Origin: Loxodes magnus
Taxonomy: Eukaryota > Ciliophora > Karyorelictea > Loxodida > Loxodidae
Assembly (NCBI GenBank): GCA_946699065.1
Contig: CAMPDV010000041.1
Location: forward strand, 930,001 to 994,000
Reading direction: 5' to 3'
DNA length: 64,000 nt
The position numbers and the translations under genes are program-made. Position 1 is the first letter of the stretch. Each line of letters begins with the position of its first letter. Of the stretch, positions 50,002 through 62,050 are shown piece by piece. Below the pieces are notes generated by a model. That model saw only the letters and a program-made list of their open reading frames with translations. It had not been told where the DNA came from and did no database searches.

Positions 50002-50267
50002 TTTCTCTTTTTTGTTTATCTTTCAAGGATTTCTTGAGTCTAATATTTTATTATATCTTATTATAGCAAATAAATTTGAATTTTAAGTATGTTAAGCAAT
50101 ATTCTTTATCCATTAAAAGAAACTTTAAGTTCTTCTTAACTATTTTATTCATTTTAAACCTCATAGCATTTACCATATCTATAAATTGTTTCAAGTATCT
50201 AAAATAAGAAGAAGTCAAATTTAATAAATTCAAAAATAAAACTTGCAACTAGCAAATTCAAATTAAA

Positions 50268-51787
50268 ATCTAGATAATTATGAAAAATGATCTATCAGGC
50301 AAATGTCTTTAAACAGAAGAGTCGAAAACTAGAATAAAGAAATAGAAAGGAATGTAAAAGACTAGCTCTAAAATTAAGTTTATAAATAAAGTTTCTAAAA
50401 TAGTTATAGATAAATATTTAATAAAGATGGAATGAAATGAAATTGCGGATTTTACTTGCTTTCATTGCTAAACTGAATTTTATGAAAAACTACGATTTAA
50501 AGATCAGCAGGGTAATCTTATATGTGAAGATTGCATTATTTAAAGATCAAGTAGTGACTACGAAATCTTTTCTGACTAATCCAAGCCTGATTAAGAATAA
50601 GAGCAAAAATAAAAAATACGATAAGAAGAAAATAAGATTGAAGATTAAAGCATAGAAATTTTATAGGAATTGCAACAAATTGTTAAAGAAATGAAAAGAA
50701 AAATAGTCTAAAAAGATTCTTAAATTAGAAAAGATGTAGAAACTCTAATTGCCTCAATATTAAACTAAAATGGAAAAAAGTTAATGAACGGTTTTGATGA
50801 AAAAATTTAATAATTAAATTAGAAAATCGTAGAATTCAAGAATAATAGAATATTAAATTTTTAGCAGAAAAAAGAGGAAATTGAGTAATTAGTTAATAAA
50901 GAGTGAATTTAGAATATGTAAGAAGAGATTTAAAAAGTAAATGAAACTAATGAAGAAAATAAAGAAATCATCTTCTAAAGTATTTTTACAATATTTGAAA
51001 GCAAAGCTACTTATGATGGTGATAAAAATGAAGAAGGTAAAAAACAGGGATATGGAATTATAGAATATGTTAACGGAGATAAATACGAAGGACAGTTCCA
51101 TGATGATTAAATTTAAGGAAAAGGAAATTACACTTATTTTAATAAAAGCGTATATGAAGGTGAATTTGTAGGAGGAAAGAAGCAAGGATATGGATTCGAA
51201 AAGTATATCAATGGAGATTACTATTAAGGATATTTCGAACAAAATAAAAAGGAAGGAAATGGCGTTTTTTCATGAAATACTAAAGACATTTATGAAGGTT
51301 AATTTTCAAATAATAAATAACATGGAAAAGGTATTCTTAAAAAAGTAAATGGAGACATATATGAAGGAGACTTTGAAAAAGGGTGAATGTAAGGGAAAGG
51401 ATCCTACTTTTATGAAAATGGCGATCGATATGAAAAAGCTTTTTTTAGAGATAAGAAGCATGGATGAGGAACGGAAATTTTATAAAACGGAGATATGTAC
51501 GAAGGAGAGTTCATATGAGGATTTAAATGTGGAAGAGGAAATTTTTAAACTTTGTAAGGAGAAATTAGATAAGAGGAATGATTTTGAAACAGAAGAATAC
51601 AAGATATTCTTGAAAGAGAAAACCGTTAAAATGAGATTTAAGAAGAGTAGAAAAATGAATTGATAGAGGAGGAAAAGAAAGCGGCATGAAATGTTTAACT
51701 TTTAGAAACTTAAAATAAAATTATTAATTAAGAGTATCATTTTAAATTAATGAATTAATGCTTTCTATTTATTCTTTTCTTTTTCAA
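50268..51787 (+). repeat. Partial third array unit (MORN gene only)
   Basis: Homology to units 1 and 2 ends at TTTTTCAAATAAA (about 51,787), shortly after the MORN gene. This is the right end of the array. Confidence 0.85.
50427..51689 (+). CDS. Zinc-ribbon / coiled-coil / MORN-repeat protein, copy C
   Basis: 420 codons, ATG 50427 to TGA at 51687. The 5' half is nearly identical to copy B. The 3' half carries its own substitutions (KQGYGII for KQGFGII; a MORN Trp codon TGA changed to TAA, giving YYQGYF; EGQF for EGEF). Frame is intact. Eight internal TGA codons remain. Domains as in copy A. Confidence 0.82.
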
Positions 51788-51859
51788 ATAAAATACATTA
51801 ATAGTCATTAAAGCACTTTAAACTCCTGCTTTAAAATTGTTTGTTTTAAATAGGCATTA

Positions 51860-52760
51860 AATAGTATATCAGGATCCTAATAAATATTTTTCATGGCTCC
51901 AAAGGAGTTAACGATACCCTAGAGAGGCTAGGGTCAGGAAAAGGGAACCAAAAAGGTCATCCATCAAATCGAATCTCCCACTTCTTAAGAAAAGCTTATG
52001 AAATAGGCTAATAGTATAACATGCTCAAAAGCCTCAAATCTCACCATAGGGTAGTAAATAAGTTATGATTAGCTAGTAAAAGTGGTACCAAATCTCCAAT
52101 AAGAGGTCAAAAAAACGAAGAAGATAATAAGAGACTGGTAGAAAAACTTGAAATTGTAGAGAAAATAGAATCGAAACTCATGAACTAAAAAAGAGATCTT
52201 AATGCATTTTGAAATATTTCACAAGACCAAAACAATTAATTATAAATCATCTATTGAAGCAGAAAGAGCTGAAAAGCAAGATAGAAAATAGAAGATAATC
52301 AAAAATTTCATAATTAAACGGAACTAAGAGAATAAATTAATGGCTCAATGATATTAAAGGAGTATAAAACAAAAGATTTAAGCCTAAACGAGACATGAAA
52401 AGATGCTGAAATTTTACAATTTTACAATTTTAAATAAGAATATTGAAATTACTAAAAGAAGTTGGAGAACAAAAGAAGAGAAAGTTTCAGATATAACTAA
52501 AAAGAGAAAGTTTCAGATATAACTAAAAAGAGAAAGATTTTGTAATTAGTTCGGATAAAATATACAAGAAAAAAGACATCCATTAATATCTAGACGAAAG
52601 AATAATTAAAAGACCATTTGCAAAGCAAGGAGAAGAGTTGTAGAGACTTTTAAATTTTTATATTTAGCCTTAGAACAATCTAGAGCTTAGCGGGAAGAGG
52701 TTGAAATATCAAATACCTCCAAAAACGTCTAAAATTTAATTTTGCATTTATATTTATAAA
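51860..52760 (+). mobile_element. Family B relic, old diverged copy next to MORN copy C
   Basis: Aligns with 23,110-23,990 at clearly lower identity: MAPKELTIPQ, QEKGTKKVIHQIESPTS, DQLVKVVPNLQQEVK, then in the -1 frame NEEDNKRLVEKLEIVEKIE. A 24-base block (AGAGAAAGTTTCAGATATAACTAA) is repeated at about 52,478-52,525. The family A part (22.5-23.1 kb in unit 1) is missing. Broken. It shows that MORN plus family B were already neighbours before the tandem duplication. Confidence 0.55.
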
Positions 52761-53315
52761 TAAAGAGAGTGTTGACAATATCCAGAGGATAATTTACTAA
52801 AAAATATATTTAAATTTTTTTATAACCTGAAACTAAATTTTTTCGAATTGCTAGCCTTCTCTAAATACAAAAAAATAAAATTATAGTAGACTAATAACGA
52901 ATAAAATTGGTCTACTTTCTTGCCGTTAAAACTTTAGAATATTTTAAAAAATGCTTCAATAATTTTTTAAATTAGTTACATTCTATTCTCTTTAGAAGAA
53001 TTTCAAAATTAGAAGAAAAGTATAAAGCAATATTAAATTAAGTAGAAAAAAATGAGAAAAAAGTAAAATATTCTCTTTTTTTCTAATGATTACATTACAT
53101 AGTTAGCTAGGGTGATGAATCTTAAAGTTCAGTTTAGATAAATTACTAATAAGCAATAATTTTTATATTTTTTTCAGTTATAGACATGCTTCTTTTTTAT
53201 ATACTTGGATTTTTAAATTAATAAAAATTTTAATTCTTCCTTTAGTTTAATAAGTTAAGAACAACTTTTAAAAGTAGGAAGATGCATAAAGCAAAGCATA
53301 TAAATATTTGAAGCT
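52761..53315. other. AT-rich region, no gene seen
   Basis: Short A/T tracts; no homology to the repeat families and no supported frame. Confidence 0.3.
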
Positions 53316-53591
53316 TCATTACTTAAAATTCTGGAAATTAATCATAAAATTTCTTAAAAGTAAATAAATCAAAGTATGATAATATAAAAATAAAAAGCCA
53401 GTTAACAAAATTATTAATTACTTCTATAGTTCTTCAACTAATTTTCTTTCTTTGATTATTAAGGTAATTTTACTAAATGCTAAGTCTCTCAATCGATATT
53501 CTTCTTCAAACTTTCATAATATGTTAATAATATATTGTGAAGTATGTTGAGAATTAAATTTTCAAATAGCTTAAGTTTATAATAATTGCAT
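53316..53591 (-). CDS. Small membrane protein, 91 aa
   Basis: ATG at 53591 (MQLLQTQAIWKFNSQHTSQ) to TGA at 53316. A helical charged segment (KFEEEYRLRDLAFSKI, KERKLVEELQKQ) is followed by a strongly hydrophobic one (LIILLTGFLFLYYHTLIYLL), suggesting a tail-anchored protein. Two internal TGA codons as Trp. Not recognised. Confidence 0.4.
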
Positions 53592-53851
53592 GCAAATCAA
53601 TTAACAACTTCATTCTGAAAAATTATTTTTCATTCGCATCACAAATATGAAATATCATTGCTATTAGGTTTATCGAAGGTATTCACTTTTCTTAGGCCTA
53701 TTAATATTTATATATTTTTTTATTTTTCGATTACTGCAAAGAACTTAATAACTACTTTCACAGGGTTAATTAAATTTGAATATATTTACTTAGACAATAA
53801 ATATTTTAAGCATTAAAAGCCAAGCTTAATTAAGGCGATTATTTAAGGAAA

Positions 53852-54103
53852 ATGCATAAAATTACTTTTGATTGTTCAATATCCTATCTTAGTAATCTTG
53901 CTTATAAAAAGCTAATTTAAGACTTGGAAATTGTGAGATGATGATGTTTATAATTAATAAAATTTACTTAAATTTTGATAAAATATCTAGCTTTTTAAAT
54001 TTTAAGCTTTAAAACTCATTCAAAATTAGTTGCTAAGCCACTTATTTTCTTTCTTTAATTTTAAATTTACTTTCTGAAAGCATTTTTATCTTTTATTTAA
54101 TGA
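53852..54103 (+). CDS. Small hypothetical protein, 83 aa
   Basis: ATG at 53852 (MHKITFDCSISYLSNLAYKK) to TGA at 54101, with a TGA TGA pair that would be Trp-Trp. The C-terminus is hydrophobic (LIFFLQFQIYFLKAFLSFI). Short, so modest support. Confidence 0.3.
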
Positions 54104-54441
54104 TTGATATTCATTGCTTAAATATCATGACATACTTTACTCAACATTCTATAATGAAGTCTCGATTTGTAAGTTGAAAGATTAATCTATCTATAAGTAA
54201 TTATCTTACTTATGATTGAATCGTTTATTAAGGCTATTTCTATCTTCATTCCTTTAAAATATTAATTAAAGAGTTTAGAAATGAATTTAGATAAGAGAAA
54301 GTTTGAATGATTAGTAAATTGAAGGAAGAAGTTATAGAGATGTTAGACCAATCTAGCTAGCTTGTATGTTATATATAAGTTAGAATTAATTTATCAAAGT
54401 TGTAAGTAAAAAGAACATTCACTTCATATGCTATCTTTCCC

Positions 54442-57117
54442 ATGGATATTTTTGAACCTACTGATATTCCTAAATCTGAGCACAACAAGCACACCATGCA
54501 TGAGTGCAAAAATCTTCTAGCAGATCTCCTTTAATATTTTAAAACTCCCTTATTTTCTATCTTGAGAGGGCAGCGCAAAAAATATAAGCAATGCAAGTAC
54601 CTAAGCTCCTCAATATAGCATCTTAACTTTTAAGACCAGAGTGAATTAGATTTACATAAGTGGAGTATAAAATTGTGCACATTGGACAGAATACAAATAA
54701 AAGAGACAAGCAAGGCGTTTTATGACAATTACATAAACCAATCTTCCATTGATTTTAATAATTCTCTTCACTTTCCATTTATAAATTCTTTATTTAAACA
54801 ATTAATATAATAAAAGCTATCTACCACTACTCTATCTTATCTCTTTTTAAATATATAAAACTCTTCTTTTTACTTTCATTCAAAATAGCTAAGATTTAGA
54901 AAAATTATGGGTTGCTTAAGATAAATTATCCTTAGATAAAGCTTTGAAGAAATTCACATTTTATATATATGTTTTAACCTAGAAATTTTATATTATAAGT
55001 ATAAGAAGCGTCATTTTTAAAGATACATCAGAAGATTCTTTTCAACTTTTTAAAGTAAAAGTATACAACTTTAAAACACTACAGCTTTAAAATATAACTG
55101 GAGAAAACTTAAGTATAATTGTATTAGACATCTAATAATTTTAAGGGATGAAGATCGTCTAATGCTGATAAAGTCTATTATAAATTTATATGGTGAATGA
55201 AATAAAGAAATAAAGGATGAACGAAGGTTGAGATATGTTAAATAGCTGAAACTTTTATTTAAAGCATAAATATTTAAATTAAACTAATATAACAGTGCTT
55301 AATTATACCTTAATTTATTTAATTAAGGATAATAGAAATATTTTAATTGTTTTAAAGAGGAATTTTCAGATCATTCAGAATGAAATTTTTTAAAGTTTTC
55401 TTTTTTTCTAGCCTTTTTATTGATAAGCAAATAATAGTAAAGGTGTATTTATATGAAATAGGTTATAGTAAATCTATCTTTCATTTTCATTTGAGGGCAA
55501 GTTTGATTTTGAAAAAAGCTTTAACTCACATAAAAGTTGAAAGGCATTATTTAAAGGATTTATTTATTGTCTTTTGATACTTAAAAATTAAATAAAGCTA
55601 AAAGTTCTTTAAGTATTTATAAAAGTTAAAAGGAAATAATAGTTAAAAAAAATGATCTTTAAATCCAGAATCTTGAGAATGTCTCCTCCTTAATAAAAGA
55701 ATCAATTATAATTTCAATAGTCATTATCCTTATTTTAATTAGGATCTTTTAGCTGAGTCTATTTCATCTATAAATTATTTTTAAAATTGCAATATCTACT
55801 ATTAAAAAATTATTCCCTTTATATTAATCCTGGTTTTGTTAGCCATATTTAATTAAATCTTTAATTATGCTTTTTAAATCCTTTCCATAAATTTAGTTTC
55901 TTCACCAGTATCTTTTGTAATGATATTGCTTTTAGCATATAAAAACGTATTTTTCTTTTTGTACTTCATTTCTATTCATATAACCCACATAAAAAGGTAT
56001 ATTTCCCTGCCATCCATCAATCCTTTAAATAATTTCTTACACAATGTATACTTTTCCTACAGTCTATTACTAATACTAGAATATCAAAAACTTAAATAAA
56101 GCATTTGAGGAATTTGGCTATATTTTCAACCAATCTCGTTTAATTTTCGTTCTATTAGAACTAAACCTTATAAACAGTCTCCTCTTATAAATGGAAATTA
56201 AAGTATTGCTATTTTTGCTATTTTATCTAGTATCTATTCTACTTTTTAAATCTCTAATCTTTGTTGTTTCCCTCTTATTAGAGATTTTATATTCTTTACT
56301 GCACTGATTTACAAAAGACTCTTCGGATTAATATTACTAAATAAAAATAAAACAACACCTAAGAAATGACAGGCCTCTCTTAATGAATAGCTAAAAAATT
56401 TGAATAGCAGTCTAATTAAATCGAATAATCACTTAATAAGATAAAGGAAAATCCTTTACATAATCAGTTAAGTAAAGGATATCAAATATACAATATGAAT
56501 TAAAATGAAATAGATTAAAGATTGAAAAATTAGAATAGATACTAGAAAATATAGATTAAGATCTAAATCTTTAATTTATATCATAGAGGATGAAGTAAAT
56601 AGAATATAATCGTAAATGGGATATAAACTGGATGAGATTGAAAAATAATTTAATTAAATTCCATAGATTTTTTATTTTTTTGTTTTCTTAATTCCAATTT
56701 CAAATAAAAGAAATTTAAGAAAAATAGAATATCCAATAAGAAATTATATAAAGAATCATATGGATAGCAGGGGAATATTCCTATGAATATCGAAATAAAT
56801 GAATAATAAAGAATAGAAGAAAATGCGCCATTTTGTATGTTAAAAGTAGTATTATTATAATAGATGCTGGTGAAGAAACTAAATTTATGAAAATTATAGA
56901 AGAAATATTAAAAAAAACCTATTTCAAATATAACCAACTCAAGCAGGCTAAATATATAGGAAAAATTTTATATTAGGAATTTTAAAAGTTTAGATTTAAA
57001 AGGCTTAACCATAAATACTTAATTATAAATACGGATGGTAAAATAATGAAGTCCTAAGAAACCTTTAATCTTAGAAAAAACTCTTTCAAATATACTGGAT
57101 GTAAAGGCCAACTTTGA
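54442..57117 (+). CDS. Large hypothetical protein, probably membrane-spanning, up to 891 aa
   Basis: ATG at 54442 (MDIFEPTDIPKSEHNKHT). The first 252 codons have no TGA and are clearly coding (HECKNLLADLLQYFKTPLF, SELDLHKWSIKLCTLDRI), with Trp as TGG. The first TGA is at 55198-55200. The same frame continues in register to TGA at 57115 through about ten TGA codons and remains convincing: INLYGE-W-NKEIKDERRLRY; several hydrophobic segments (SIIISIVIILI, LLFLLFYLVSILLF); and a TGA-free last 105 codons (IIEEILKKTYFKYNQLKQ, LIINTDGKIMKSQETFN). I prefer one long gene with TGA=Trp; a 252-aa protein ending at 55200 is the alternative. A multi-pass middle with soluble ends. No family recognised. Confidence 0.5.
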
Positions 57118-57184
57118 AACTATTAACATCTTTTAATCTTTAGCCTTTTTAAGGTTTTTTTCTGCCTTAATATTTTATTATATA

Positions 57185-57725
57185 ATCATTTTTAAAATGA
57201 CGTTGGACTCTAATCAGCCGAGTTAGTAATCCGGTGCAGTGTAGATTGCATAAGTACTCTTGCAATTGATGTCATCACGATAAGTAAGAACGTGCTTTTT
57301 GTGTTGTAAGCCTTATTTGTTTGAGGATTTTCTAAATTGTAAGATAGATAGACAAAGATGCAATTAATCCAGGTCTTAGAGTTGTCCTGACTTTACATAT
57401 CATTAACCCGATTGGGAATTAGAAAACACCTAAAGACATGAAAGAGTTCCGAAATAATTTTATTTAGATGAATTTACTTGACTGAAGCATTGATACAAGT
57501 ATCAATATATCCTCTAACTCCTTCCTTCGGACTGAATCACAAGAAATGAAAGAAAGAAGGTAATAATCTTGATTTCAAAAACGGAGAAGAAAGGAAAATA
57601 TGAAAAAGAAACCAGTTGAAGCTAGAACATTACTAGACTTTTATTAGTAACATTTTTTTATTAGTCATGGTGAACTTAATAAAGATACTCCATGTTAATT
57701 TAATTAAATTTATTCTTATTTTTAA
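57185..57725 (+). mobile_element. Family D repeat, copy 5 (diverged)
   Basis: Aligns with 26186-26740 end to end: leader CAGCCGAGTTAGTAATCCGG, motif KPYLFED, the CTCCTTCCTTCGGACTGAA block, GAAGCTAGAACATT. Its frame is broken in several places. The 3' hairpin CATGGTGAAC...TACTCCATG (57666-57694) has AATAAA in the loop, followed by TTAATTTAATTAAATT. Confidence 0.55.
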
Positions 57726-57923
57726 GATAATCATTAAGAGCCATAATATATTTTAATAATATCAATTAAGGTTTAGATTTAACTTAAATGATATAGTCTA
57801 AAAATTATTTATAAAGATTTATTTTCAATTAATTGAGATAAATAAAATTAAAATTTAACTAGTTGGATTCTAATTATTTTACTCCTTTTTTATTTCTTTT
57901 AATAATTATAATTTTAATAAAAA

Positions 57924-58743
57924 ATGGAGTTTAATATCTACAGCATCTTAGCAAGGCCGAAATTAAAAAGGCTAGAAGAAAAGCCAATCTATCTAAAAGT
58001 AGAAAAAATAGGCCTTAGAATTATCAAGCTCTTCGTCTCCTTCCTAGGGAAAGTGCATGGTTGACCCAGAAACTTCTTGATGGAAAAGGAATAAGTTGAA
58101 AAACTAAATAAAATTATAATCAAACAAGAAGAAACTATCTATAATCTGACAAATTAAATTCGAGAAATTCTTACTAACTACGAATAGATTAACCTTGAAA
58201 TAGATTAACTCAAGACAATATTAGTAAATAATAAATAAATTACAAGATAATAAATTTGGTCATCAGTTGTATCAATCAGATTGAAGATCCTCAAAATAAA
58301 TTAAAAATCTCAAAATCCTAAGAAAAAATAACAGAATAAAAATAGTAAAGAAGCAACTTAAATGAATGCAAAAATTAAAAAAATTGAAAAATTTGAATAT
58401 AAGAACTCAAAATAAAATAGAAAGAAAAAAATGCTGGTGCTGTAGATCATAGTGACATAGTCTAAGAAGATGTAAAAGATTTTAGACCAAACAAAAAATT
58501 GAAAAATAAAAAACATTAAGAATTTTTTCAAAACTTTATGTGACAAATGAAGGAATCTATAAAAGAAAATTATTTTAGAATTTTACCACGGAATCTGTTC
58601 CTGAGAGTTGTCTTCTCAATAAAAAAGATCGTGAAGCCCAATCACGCAAAAAAAGTGGCAGCTGCGACCAGATTTCAAGTCCTGTGATCGGCAAACAATT
58701 TTTTTTAACATTTAAGTTTATTATTATTATTATTATTATTTTA
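57924..58743 (+). mobile_element. Family A element copy with (TTA)n tail
   Basis: ATG at 57924 (MEFNIYSILARPKLKRLEEK); the block IIIKQEETIYNLTNQIREIL aligns with VIKQQEETIFKQICQIREL of the ORF at 59111-59941. After a frame change near 58,250 it reads EDPQNKLKISKSQEKITEQ, HSDIVQEDVKDFRPNKKL and IKKIVKPNHAKKV, matching MKKVMGYNHVKKL. Ends in a TTA repeat at 58718-58743, a non-LTR type tail. Broken by one or more frame changes. Confidence 0.55.
58718..58743. repeat. (TTA)n microsatellite
   Basis: About eight TTA units at the 3' end of the family A copy; by position probably its retroposition tail. Confidence 0.7.
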
Positions 58744-59110
58744 ATAACTTTTGCCTTACTTTTTTGCTTTTTTAATATTAATTGAAACTATTTTAATCAC
58801 ATATCACTTTCTAAATCTAATTAATATCAACCTGAAAATTCCTTCTTTCTTTATACTATATTTTTCTTTAAGCGCACAACATATTTTAGAGTTAAAATGA
58901 TAAGAGAGATTTTAAGAATTTTATCTTTATAATTTATTCTTAAAACTAACAAAATCACAAATTAAAATAAAATAATGGATAATTTAGCTAAAGATAACTC
59001 TTCAATCTTTTTGGTTATTATTACCTTGAGATTTAGAACTACGAATATATTTCCCAATATAAGAATGCTAATATTAGTGGCATTTATGCTTTCGTTGAAT
59101 AATTACTAAG
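58744..59110. other. AT-rich spacer between two opposed family A copies
   Basis: Presumably the 3' untranslated part of the minus-strand ORF at 59111. No other feature seen. Confidence 0.3.
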
Positions 59111-59941
59111 TCAATTTTTAGTTTTTATGTCATATTTTTTACTAAAATGTTTAAAGTTTGATATCCCCGGAATTTCAACCAGGCACCCGCAGACAAGTTT
59201 TTTTACGTGGTTGTATCCCATGACCTTTTTCATTAATGATAGGTAACCACTTTGTATTTTCAATACAGCGTACTGTAAGTTTTTACTTGTAGATACCACT
59301 TTTCGTTATCCAAATTTGATTTGAATTGGCGTCAAATTCTATATTGTTCTTTTCATTTAATTTTCTTCATTTTCAGCAGTTTCGAAGAAGATGATACTAT
59401 TAATCGCAATTTTAACATGATTTTACTATAGTTGTAGTTAAGCGGATAATTGCAAATAATTTTTTTCTATTTTTTAATCTCTCTTCGAATTTAGGATTAA
59501 TGATTTAAGGTACTACTTTCAATCTAAATTTCATTTAAGTTTTTTCAATTTACATCATTGAATTTTTTTTAATTATTAGTGGGATTAAAACCATAATTTT
59601 TCATGGGCCACAAGCTTATTTTCGATTAGTTTTATTTTAAGTATATCCATTTTGTTATTATTCTCATTAATGTTAGTGGTTAATTCGCGTATTTAACAAA
59701 TTTATTTGAAAATCGTCTCTTCTTGTTGCTTAATTACCCTTTTTATGTCCTCAATCATTTTTTGGATTTCTGTGGGAAACTCTGTAATATCTTGTTCTGG
59801 TTCCGCAAAGTCTTTCATAATTTAACCTTCTGACTCTGAACTAAAACTTTCTTGTTTTTTTTCGGTTTTACGTGTTTATTTAACTACTTGTCTTTTAGCC
59901 TTCCTAGTAGCATTTTTTGAGAATCTGATGTTCTGTTCCAT
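59111..59941 (-). CDS. Family A ORF, unbroken copy (coiled-coil, ORF1-like)
   Basis: 276 codons from ATG at 59941 (MEQNIRFSKNATRKAKRQVV) to TGA at 59111. Basic N-terminus (residues 10-30), acidic linker, coiled coil about 60-125 (EIQKMIEDIKRVIKQQEET through IENKLVAHEKLW), and a basic C-terminal region with YLSLMKKVMGYNHVKKLVCG. Three internal TGA codons (QWCK, KWNL, DWKQ) and one TGG. Three copies in this window share the IREL and NH-x-KK blocks, so the frame is secure. By analogy with non-LTR ORF1 proteins, a trimeric or dimeric coiled-coil RNA-binding protein, but no fold is recognised. It lies 34 nt downstream of the 3' hairpin of a family C copy on the same strand. Confidence 0.65.
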
Positions 59942-59974
59942 ATTTTTTTATTATAATAATAATAATTAATTAAC

Positions 59975-60670
59975 GTGATTTCGCCATATTTGGTTTATCA
60001 ATAATAATAGTTTATTGCGGAATAAAAGCATTAAATTCAAATTTGTCGTAGATTATATCTAACATAAGTCCTAATGATTTTTAGTTTGCTCTTTCTAATT
60101 TTTTCTGATAGGTCGATTTCATTAATTTCTTATTGAATTAATTTACTGCATAATTGATATATGGTGCTTCTTTGCTTAGTTGGATACTTTTTCCCTTTAA
60201 ATTTTGCTTTCTTAACTGCAATAAATTTTTAATATATTTCCCCTTTCATTTTCTACGATTCTCTTTTCTTTTAGTTTAAATTGGAAAAAATTTCGCATTT
60301 TTCGTCCTGGCCTATTACAATATTAGCATCTCATATTTTTCAAAAGGGAATATAATTAATTGTAAGTTGTTGTTCCTCATCAATAGGATTATTAATCGAT
60401 ATCATTAAGAGGAATGTTCTTTCCGTTATTTCCTGCGAATTTTTTTAATTTTTTTTCTAATTTGTCGATTCTGATATTTGCTGTCTATTTTTTCAGTTTT
60501 TTGTACACTTGCATTAATCATCAGTATTAGATTTTTCTTTAGAGCTCTCTCACTAGTCTTAAAAGTTTTAAATTTTCTTATTTTATAATTTTGAGTTCTT
60601 AAAGTGTTATTCACTGATAGTAGTTTTGCTGAGATGAATCCTTTTAAGAAGAGACTGTTTCAAGAAATTT
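59975..60670 (-). mobile_element. Family C repeat, copy 5
   Basis: Starts with the leader shared with copy 1 (AAACAGTCTCTTCTTAAAAGGATTC); coiled coil, then RCQYCNRPGRKMRNFF with an intact CxxC, then GNILKIYCSQESKIQREKV (compare NIFKIYCNQEGKLYRKK). A few frame changes. Ends at hairpin TTGATAAACC-AAATAT-GGCGAAATCACG (59975-60001) and a TTAATTAATTATTATTATT tail. Confidence 0.55.
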
Positions 60671-60671
60671 T

Positions 60672-62050
60672 TCATTTTTTATTTATAATCAAAATAATGG
60701 CGAAAGCAAAATTTTGAACTTACTGATTGTACTTAGAGATCCTTTATTGATTCCAAGATTTTCAAGAACGCATCTGAAATTCTATCCTACCTTGGTAGAA
60801 ACTTGAAGTAAATTATTAAAAGTTTGCTTTAATTATTCGTGGTGATTCCTGTTTGGAGAAACTAATCAGCAGAATTTCCGTATATGTTCATAAGAGGCTT
60901 TTTTAATAAAACAGCACGATAAGAACTTACCTTCAAAGTAAATTTTATCATTAAATATCTATTTTTTGAAACTGAAGTTAATTTTAAATAAAACTAAAAA
61001 GAAATAATGCTTGCTTAAGAGTAATGAAAGTTAAGGATATGCATTTAATATTATAAATACTTTGACATAATCTTTTGCAAAGGCAGATTTATGCGAAAAA
61101 ACTAAATATAAAAAACCAAAATTATCAAATATCTTTAAGTTCAATTTTTCTTATGTGTAGCATGTTAAGTATTCAATACTCATTTTCATGAAAAGAAAAT
61201 TCTTTGTTGTATTAACAAGCCTGATTAATTAAAGAATATAACTGGAACTTCTAATTTAAATTGTTTATACTAATTTTAACTATAAGTGCTTATAGACATC
61301 TTTAATTGTAAAAGTTACTACATTCAATCGAAAAATTTTCAAGGTCTTTAAAAAAGCAAATCATCATACTATCTTCTTCAATTTGTTAAATTTGAATTTG
61401 CTCTTCCAATTCCTTCTATCACATCCAAGAATTACTCTCTGAAAGATAGAAGCTTTCTGTGAAAAATTTTAACCTATTGATCTAAATAATTTAATTACTT
61501 TCTAGGAAATTAATTATTATATATCTGATCTTTAATTATTAATTTCCTAATATCAAGATTTCCAACCTGTTATAAAATCAGTCCCTTAAGTATTTTAATA
61601 CATACATATCTAATAGGATCAAAAGTGTCATAATCTCCACACTTACATTAAGGATTATCAATATGATAATAACGGTCTTATAATTCCTTTTGAAAATTGT
61701 AAAATAGGGTTCTCCTATTATATAGCTATTGGTTTCCCTTACGTAATGCTTATTAAGTTTAGAATATGTTATTTCTGGAAACTAAGTCAAATTTTGAAAT
61801 TAATTAGCTAAATATCAGTTTTCGTCATTCTATTAATTCTTTGAATAGAATCTCTATAAATCTAACTTTTATTTATTTTTTAACATGCTAATCAAATATA
61901 TTTAAGTTCTTGTTTATTTATTCGTCATTTAAATCAATATTATAATATTAAGTCATTTTCATCATGTTATTATAGTATTAGTAACCTTCTTTTCAGTTAT
62001 TTTCAAATACTCTTCCTATTATCGAGTTACTTTGTTCCAAACTTTCTTTT
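60672..62050 (-). other. Probable minus-strand gene with intron(s), boundaries unresolved
   Basis: Several convincing coding blocks on the minus strand: a Cys-rich block NPQCKCGDYDTFDPIRYVC (about 61,620), KELEEQIQIQQIEEDSMM and DLENFSIECSNFYNQ (about 61,350), FSFHENEYWILNMLHIRKIE (about 61,150) and EFQMRSWKSWNQQRISKYN (about 60,760). GTAAGTTC near 60,935, with AG acceptors about 33 or 68 nt later, is a likely intron. Frames between blocks do not all agree, so I cannot give one CDS. The Cys-rich block suggests an extracellular repeat protein. The end abuts family C copy 5. Confidence 0.35.

Larger units (their letters stand above)
35566..50267 (+). repeat. Tandem array unit 2 (14,702 bp)
   Basis: Same content and order as unit 1, with few substitutions. 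Its MORN gene carries the 5' half of the copy C type and the 3' half of the copy A type, so this unit's left junction is a recombination point. Confidence 0.9.

Noticed and set aside
20870-51787. LTR retroelement or Polinton as the cause of the long repeat
   Set aside because: No integrase, protease, capsid or DNA polymerase motif and no terminal repeats; the repetition is explained by crossover between MORN genes.
58718-58743. CRISPR-like or satellite array
   Set aside because: A plain TTA microsatellite without spacers, at the 3' end of a family A copy.
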